DNA of 64,000 nt from Mimachlamys varia. Its lineage: Eukaryota; Mollusca; Bivalvia; Pectinida; Pectinidae. The translations under genes were made by a program, and so were the position numbers. Shown here one piece after another: positions 27,601 to 36,600 of this stretch; the stretch's first letter is position 1, and the number at the start of each line of letters is the position of its first letter. The stretch is from the NCBI GenBank assembly GCA_947623455.1, contig OX392542.1:16871625-16935624 (forward strand). The letters run 5' to 3'. The notes under the pieces are model-generated. The model worked only from the letters and a program-made list of their open reading frames with translations. It made no database searches and was not told the origin of the DNA.

Positions 27601-30600
27601 TACAGTTGTACCGGGTCTGTCACCTCTGGCTGGTGGCCGTGAAGGAACACAAACTCCTGGTTAGCTGGTACGGCAAACAGGGAGTTGTTACTGTAATTCA
27701 AAACACATAGGTTTACTGGTATTGTAACTTGATAGTTAGTTTACTATCACATTGTACGATAAAATTAGCTACCTTATTAATATGTCTTGTGAAAACAAAA
27801 TATTTTTATAACTATCTATTTAAAAAATTGTGTATATACCATGAACATGCAAAAGTAATTCACTTTCTAAATCAAAGAAAAATCAAAGAAGTGAGAGAAA
27901 TGAGTCAAAAATCACCATGGTAATAAATCTAGATTGACCTATGACCCCTTACTTACTTGATGTTGGTGATGACCCCTTACTGACCTATGACCCCTGACTT
28001 ACAAGAAATTGGTGATGACCCCTGACTGACCTATGACCCGACTTACCTGATGTTGGTGATGACCCCGACTGACCTATGACCTTTGCCTTATGAGAGATTG
28101 GTGATGACCTCTGACTGACCTATGACCCCTGATTTACCTGATGTTGGTGATGACCCCTCACTGACCTATGACCCCTGATTTACCTGATGTTGGTGATGAC
28201 CCCTCACTGACCTATGACACCTGACTGACCTGATGTTGGTGATGACCCGAGACTTGCGCAGGATGCGGTAGATTTGATCCTCCATGCTGTGCTGAGGTTT
28301 ACGTGCTTGAGGATTTTTCTGTTAGAACACATTGATGTATTTATTTTATGTCTACAATACAATATTATCAATGAGATGCTACCAATATTTTCAAAAATAT
28401 ATTTTAAAATCTTTCAATAGCAATATTAAAGTGTAAAGAGAGATATCTACAAACTGCCAAAGAGAAAGTTTAACTACAAAGACACAGGATCAGTGTTGAC
28501 CACAGGCTATATCTACCATACTTACCTTACTAATGGTTCCCAGGTCAGAGTCCTCCGACATCAGCTCACGTTGGCCGGACTTGTTAAAGACGAACAAGAC
28601 TCGTGGGGAACAGGGTCGTGCAGAGTGATACCAGTCCTTGGATACAGGTAAGCCCTGTAACTGTTCCGTCACACAGTGCTGTAACTTCAGTCTGTAACAT
28701 GTAATACAGTGACATGGTTACTATACAATTATCAGCTCAGTACTATTTACATATATGTATATACTTACAAATGGTGCTTAAATAAAATAGTTATGGTTTT
28801 CTAATTGAGATTCACATAATAAAAACTCCTTTCCAGAAATGAATGTTGAAACTCTGAATAATATTGAATCACAATAATATACATTATTAACTCATCATAA
28901 TTCAATCATTAAACAGTTATTTAATTAACTCACCTCACAAAACGGATTTGCAAAACACACTAACAATGAGAGGTAACTCTCCTATATATAACAATGACTC
29001 ACAGCGAAACAATGACTTGACATTGCTTCTTTTCAAAATGTTGACTGACTCACCAAAACATTCCTTGCCCAAAAACACTGACTCGCAATGGTTCAAACCT
29101 AGAGATATCAGATGTACATATTGATAACATTTTACCTGATAGTGTCGAGGGTTCTAAACATCCGGACATAGCTGATGTCAAACGATGACCCTGGATGAGA
29201 CAGCTGAAACAGACAAATATATGGTATGTCATTAATTTATAGGCCAAAAACAATTTTCTTATCTTAAACCTGGCAGTGCAAGTTAAAATCAAAAACAATT
29301 TTCAATTGGATAATAAAAAGACCACTTTCTTTCTTTTTGGTTCTGAGATGCCCCCATGTGACACTCTCTTCCTGCTGTTGTATTAAAGGAATGACTGGCT
29401 TTAGAAGATACATATGCTTGGTAATGAGTATGTGTCTATCTAGGTATGAATAGCTCATTACCAATTACACCAGTTATCATTTATACAGCATTATGATGCA
29501 CAAAAAGTGACCCTCCAGGTATGTAATAAACACATAATGACGATATCAGTCACAGACATAGGGGAGATAACACACTATATATATTTGGATACACTGTACA
29601 TGTAAGGAGTGTCAACATATGATGACAAAGTGAGACACACATGAAGGAAAGACAACAAGATGAAATAAATAATAAGGGGAGATAACCTGTCATAAACGTG
29701 TGGAATATGCAATAATGGGAGATTACCCATCATGACAATGTCAAGTACACAATAAAGGGAGATAACCCTTCATAACACTGTGGAATAAACAATAAAAGGA
29801 GATAACCCACCATGACAATATGAGATACACTGAACATCCACAGTAAAGTTTTGGTGGTTCTGTACTCATCCTTCTGCCACAGTGAGAACAGGTCCTGTAA
29901 CAAAATATATCACAAGGTCAGAACAACCAATAGAACCAGAATGTTAAGTTCATAACATTATTTTTACTATATTTATTATTATCATTATTACATAACTGAC
30001 CCGTTCAGTCATGTCATACAGCCATATCATAAATATGGTATTACACACATGTTATAACACTGTTGTGAGTCATATGATTGTCTTTGTAGTGAAAATCGTA
30101 CTGTCAAATTAGAAATTTGCCTTTCTTATTAAGAAAGAATTTGAGAGTTTTCGTGTATTTTCTCATAATATAAGTTATGTGATAAATAGAATCTTACACT
30201 CGTGTCAATGTAATATGGAATTTATTACACTCGTTAAATAATTTAATATGTCACTTGCCTTAAGGCTCGTGCCATATATTTAATTATTGAACTTGTTTAA
30301 TAAATTCTTAATCTTAAAATCTTAATATAAGATACAAAGTACATGTATTTTGAAACTCACAAGTGACTTCTGTTATGTAACTGTTAAATATGATAATGTA
30401 AGGAGACCATCTGCCTGACCTGTGTGGACTCTTCTTTGACCAATCTCTGACACAAGGTGGCAAGTCGGTGGACATCATAAAGGCTGCGATGATGGAGGTA
30501 AACAGCCTGACCCTCGTTGTCATAGTAACATTCCACATCTCCCTGGTTACAACCAACATTTATAGAACCATTTATGAGTGCTAAAGGACCTATAATATGA

Positions 30601-33600
30601 TCAACCTCATTTTAGCACACTATCAAAATTAAGCAGATTATATATATATTTTTTTAGCAGGGATAATTTTTAACCACAATTATGTAATAGATACAATAAT
30701 TTACAAAAACATCAATTAATCCTATCATTATTATACTTATTTGCAACAGTAACATTATGCTAAGCCCTAATATAAGAAAAAGTGAGTCTGGGTTAAATAC
30801 AAAATTAATATGTTTATATCTACCAACCTCTGATTAATCAAATACCATGTCTTCCCCAAACTATTGATCAGGTCCCCACCAGTTCGAGTAAGTGGGGTTT
30901 TACTGTATTCCCTGAACTATTGATCAGCTAAATGTGAATTATGTCTGTGTCTTGACTTTTTGATATACAATTTAGAAAGGCTTAAAGGCCCAATATACGT
31001 AACTTCAGGGAATTTTTCTTGATTCTGAAAAATTCTAAAAAAAAATCCAGATGATAACCATGCATAAATAAGCCTAAAACGAAGTTAACCTGAGCGGTAA
31101 CTAACAAGAAACTCTTGACAAAAAAATGCAAAGAATTAAAAATAATTCAGGTGGGGCCCACTTCAACAACAAATCGAAGGTAGAAGACAGTTCGAAATGG
31201 ATGCGTGTTTACAAATAGCGTGTTTCAACTGCTGCTGTACCGGTAACCGCGAAAGAATTCATCTTGAATATTGCTGATATCAGTTAATCTTAACTAAATC
31301 TATAAATATGTAAGTTATTAGGCTTGGTTTTCGCTTCAAGTTTTGCCGAAAGTTACGTATATTGGGCCTTTAACTTTACCTGTTCTGAGAGTCCCTTCTG
31401 TATCTCTGGCACAAACTGCAAAGACAAAAGAATAATCACATAATCATTCAGTAAAACAGATACAAAATGAATACAGACTAAAATGTGGAAAGACATAATC
31501 AGTTAAAGTGATGATGTCAATAATCCTGGGAACACAGGGTCCTGATTAACAACATTTTTAAAAGGCTCTTTAACAATCCTTCAAAAAAATTGTTTGCTAT
31601 TTCACATTTAACTTTTATTTCATGGGGTAGGTGGATTGGGAAATTCACAATTTCCTTTTGACATGTACATGATACTATTTTTTTTTTTTAAATTAACATT
31701 GTACAACAAAATCATTCAAATTTTATTCAAATTTAAAGTTTCATGCCAACCTTAAAGACGTCCTTCTCCAACAGAGGGTTGAGTATGGAAGCCTTGGAGG
31801 CAAAGCTGCTGAGTTCACTCTTCCCTATGATAGAGATCACCACCACTTTCTTGTCCTTATTTGGGATGGTACTGTCAAGTAAAGGGAGACAACCTTATAG
31901 TAAGGGATAGTATTGTAAATTAAAGGGAGACAATCTTACAGTTTCGTATACATGTAGTACTGCCAAGTACAGGGAGACAACCTTATAGCTAGGGATAATA
32001 CTGTCAAATAAAGGGAGACAATCACAGTTTGGTATAATACTGTCAAGTAAAGGGAGATTATCTTATAGTGAGGGATAGTATTGTTAAGTAAAGGGAGGCA
32101 ATCTTACAGTTTGGGATAGTACTGTCAAGGAAAGGGAGACAATCTCATAATGTTTTGGGCAATCGGGAACCCACGGCACTTTTCGTAAATGAGAAAATAC
32201 CTCGGGAGCAATCGCGAACCGTCGGCACTTTCCGTAAACGTTTACGGAAAGTGCCGACGGTTCCCGATTGTGTTTTGGGTAGTACAGTCAGGTAAAGGGA
32301 GATAATCTCATTAAATTTGTGACAGTGAAGTCCACTAAAGAGAGACATTTGTGACAGTGCAGTCGACTAAAGGGAGACAATCTCGTAGTGAGGGATATTA
32401 CTATGAAATATAGGAAGATAATCTCATAATGTTTGTAATAATACTGACAAATAAAGGCAGGTAATCTCATTATGTTTAGGATAGTAAAGTCAAGTAATTA
32501 TAAAGGGAGATAATCTTATAATGTTTTGGATAAAGTGGTCAAGTAAAGGGAGACAATCTCATGGTTTAGGATAGTAATGTCAAGTTAAGGGAAGGAATCT
32601 CATAAAACTCGAGATGGAACTGTTATAATCAAGTGACAATCTCATAGCTAGGGTCAAGAAAAATGAAGAGTCTTGTAACATTGAAAATAGTGCTGTCAAA
32701 TAAAGGGAGGCCATGGCCATCTCATCATATAACCATTCACATCTTTAACAATTTGAAAAAAAATAATATGCATGTTGCCAGCCTGGGGTGGGAGGAGCTA
32801 TTTAGAAATATATGCTAGTATCACTTTTAAGGTACACTATTATGTAAATGTTGCTGGAATAATGAATTTCCAATTTCTGAAAAAAAAAATTTTTTTATAA
32901 TTTTGGCCTGACAGTGAGTGCAGGGCTGTATTGTACAGTACCTGTTTTTATATAACAGGGACCAGTTTACCAATAATTTATAATCAATTCCTATATTCAA
33001 CAATATCAATTTAACAATTATTAAAATTATGTCCGTGTTGTTGAGTGCATTGTGCATTTGAAATTGCATATGGTTTGGTTTGTGTTTAACAACCTACAGT
33101 GGCGTAGCTAGGGCTGTTTTGAAGTGTACACAGATGTTGTGTCTAAAGCAGCACCGAAGCGCTAGGAGGGGGTCAGATGGGTACGGAGAAAAAATTGATT
33201 TCTTAAAGGGTTTTGTCCACGATTTTGAAAATCTTGTAAAAAGTTATGAAACTTGTGGTACATTTCAATAAATACTGATTAGCCCATCAACGAGCATTTG
33301 ATTGTCCCGGGATCTAGATATTGACAGTCAAAGTTGACCGCTCCCGACTGGCGAGAATTTTAATGAGCTGACCAGTCATGTGGTACCTGTGACGTCATTG
33401 AAGCACAACTGATCGACTCAGGTAAACTGATCAGTGGTACATTGACGAGGAAAGTTTAGTAGAAAAACGCCTATTGATGTCGACATGTAAGTCGATCTTG
33501 ATTGTTGTTTAATTCTATTGATTAACAAATAAAATACCTTGAAAAAAAATATAGATATGTAATTGTAAACTTAAGAAAGGAAATAGGAAATGCCATTTAA

Positions 33601-36600
33601 AAACATCGTGTTGTGAGTGTGTATTACACATCAACCACATCCTAACAATAATGCTTCTACAAAGGACCACGGAATTAGTAAAGCCTGTGAAAGGACTATA
33701 TGATTTTTACAGACACGTTACAAATTGGTTTTATAGATAGTATATGAAAACAGTTGCAACATACACGCATATAGTGGTTGTGAGGTTTATTACGGACGGA
33801 GCCATTTTCTTGAAATAGTAGGGTTTTTTTCAAACGTTTGATTGTATAGACTTTATTAAGCTGGAATTAAATTAAAACAGCATACAGTGCTGAATCATGA
33901 ATATGTGTTCCAAGTTATACCCACAACATGTAAAATCCTTGATTGCATAAATTTTTATACATAGTGTCCGGTAATATATATACTCCATGTTAGATCTTGG
34001 TGAATTTAAAATCATGTGATTTGCTAATACAAACTGTTTACGCTGTACAATCAAATGTTTTCGTTAATACTTCAGAAGTATTATCTTTTATGACGTCAAC
34101 AGTACAGTATGATTTGTGGACATGGAGTAAATAAAGCCACGGCGAGTTTATGTTTTAGTGTTTAAGTATATGGTAGTAGTACAGCACGTACATATGGAAT
34201 GCAAAAACAATCACTCAAATTTTTGAACTGTGCACGTAAACAAACAATTTCTGCCTGATTTCAATAAAGCAGAAACTGTCACAAATAGATGTGAAAACAT
34301 TACAGTTTGAATTATTTGTGTTAAATTGAAATATTGTTTAAAATTTGGACTGAAATCAGTTTGCAAAAATAAAAAGCTCTTCCTGACTTTTTTATTTCAC
34401 TAATTCAGTAACACACCAGTCTTTTTGTGTGGAATAATTATAAATATTTTCCAAGGATAAAGTCTGGTCATGATTAAAACAAATAACATACGCTGATGAT
34501 TATTGAAATATTTTGAAAAATTATTCTCCTACGATTACTGCATACGTTTTTACAACATCTCTTAGTGACCCAGTTTTGGGTTGAAGTGGTTGCAGTTTGA
34601 AATAATTACTCTCAATCCTAGTGCAGAAAAATACTGTGCCATATTCTTTGAATTGTACTAGAACAGGCACATGATTCTAGATATACGTGAAATTCAAACG
34701 CGATAAATAAGTGAATTTTGTTAGGCTCACTCTAGTTGGTGATATTCATTTCAACTAGGACTCAAATCATAAGATGAGTTAAATCATGTTTTTCATACAG
34801 TTTCATAAACAAGATCTGGATAAATTTGGGTTTATATCTGAAAGTAGAAGTGTGTCACATTAACGCATCTAAATTCTTGGATCCGCCCTGAATATATATC
34901 ATAAATCCAGGGACACATATACGTTCCTGATAAATCCAATAACCAAATGTTAATGTTGATATTTTAAAATATGCAATAACTTTTTCAAAAAACATCATAG
35001 TATCAGCATCGCCATTTTAAAAAAAATAATAAAACTTTAAAAATTTAGAAATTTCAGAACATCGTATATATGTGATACAAATATAGTTTAACCGAATTAA
35101 CAGTGTCAAGTTAAATAGCCTAATGTTAAATACTGATAAGATATTATTAGATTCTGTTGAAAACTCCTTTAATCCTTTTTAATAAATAGTTTTTCTTCTA
35201 ACACTGGGGACGGCTAGGGATAAAAATAATTGTGCTGGTGTATATTGCTATTTAGAGGATCGGTAATTATATTAGCATAAATGCTCTTCGAATTCATTGG
35301 CCATAACATTCACACCTCTTGGTAATTACAGGGCAATTAGTACACCTGCCACAACTCACAGGTAGGTACCACAAATGCCCTTTGGCTAGTATATGTATGA
35401 CAGGTAAGGCTACAGGTAATTTACATAGCTGTAAAATCAGATTGTGTCACTGTCTCTAAGCTTGGAGTTGCTGAGACTTCACGGACTAGATTCTAATTGA
35501 ATGCAGTTTATGTAAAAATCGGAATTAGATAAGTTTTATTTATCTGACAAGATCATTAATGACGATTGATAATTTTAACCACATAACATGTATTTGTTGC
35601 TGTCATTACCTGCACCAAAAAATTAGATAAAAGTAAATCTTTACACACACAGATAATCCATAAATATGTAATGGGCGTGTACAGGTATCGGATACATTGT
35701 GCCTCAATGACGTCATACATCACGTGACCTAGAATCCCGGTCAAAATATGCATATTCACTATATATGAGGCTCATAGAAATGGGGTGTCACCTAGCTTGC
35801 CTATTTTCCCCAACACCAAAGGAGACAGGGTATCGGTCACTACACATATTATTGCATCAAATGAGATCAAAATATGAAATTATGAAAAATCGTGGCCAAA
35901 ATCCTTTAAAGGTCTTTGGAGCATTTACACATGTTCTCTAGTGCTAAATTTCAGGTATAATGAATTAAGAATAAATGCATTCGTTTTCTTGCAAAATAAT
36001 CTCATATACTATTACAAATGTATTTTAAATGGGTTTTTTTTTTTTGGAAAAGTATGTGTACGCACTTGCATATAGGAAGCTATACACCCCTGTCCTATAA
36101 TTAACAGTTATTGTCAGCAGCCAACAATATTTTATGATTTTCAATTTAGTTTTATAATTTCAAATCTAATATCGATGGAACAAATATACCTTCTTCTACT
36201 AACCTATGTATGTAAGCATGTTATACAAATCAGTGGCGGATCCAGGGGGGTGTCACTGGGCGCACGTGACATCCCCCTGTCCTTGACCAGGATTTTATTT
36301 AGTAATAAAACATAAGATCACATTGATCTTGTGACACCCCCCAGCACTGTTCAGTGTACATGTGCACACTGAATCCATTTGCGCACATTTTTACTTGGAC
36401 TTATCAATCTCTTCAGTGGTAATTGTTCAGTCTATCTATAACTCTGTCCAAGCCAAACACCCTGCCATCCAACTCTAAAAGTGTTGACTATATAATTGAC
36501 ACTAATTGATATCTCCACCCAAGCATCAATTAAATAATTGATATCTCCACCCCAGCATCAATTAAATTATTGATATCTCCACCCCAGCATCAATTAACTT

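Noticed and set aside
33470..33500. Short frame with ATGTCGACATC as an alternative SMG8 exon 1
   Set aside because: It leaves one base rather than the two that exon 2 needs; the candidate at 38237 fits phase, donor and context.
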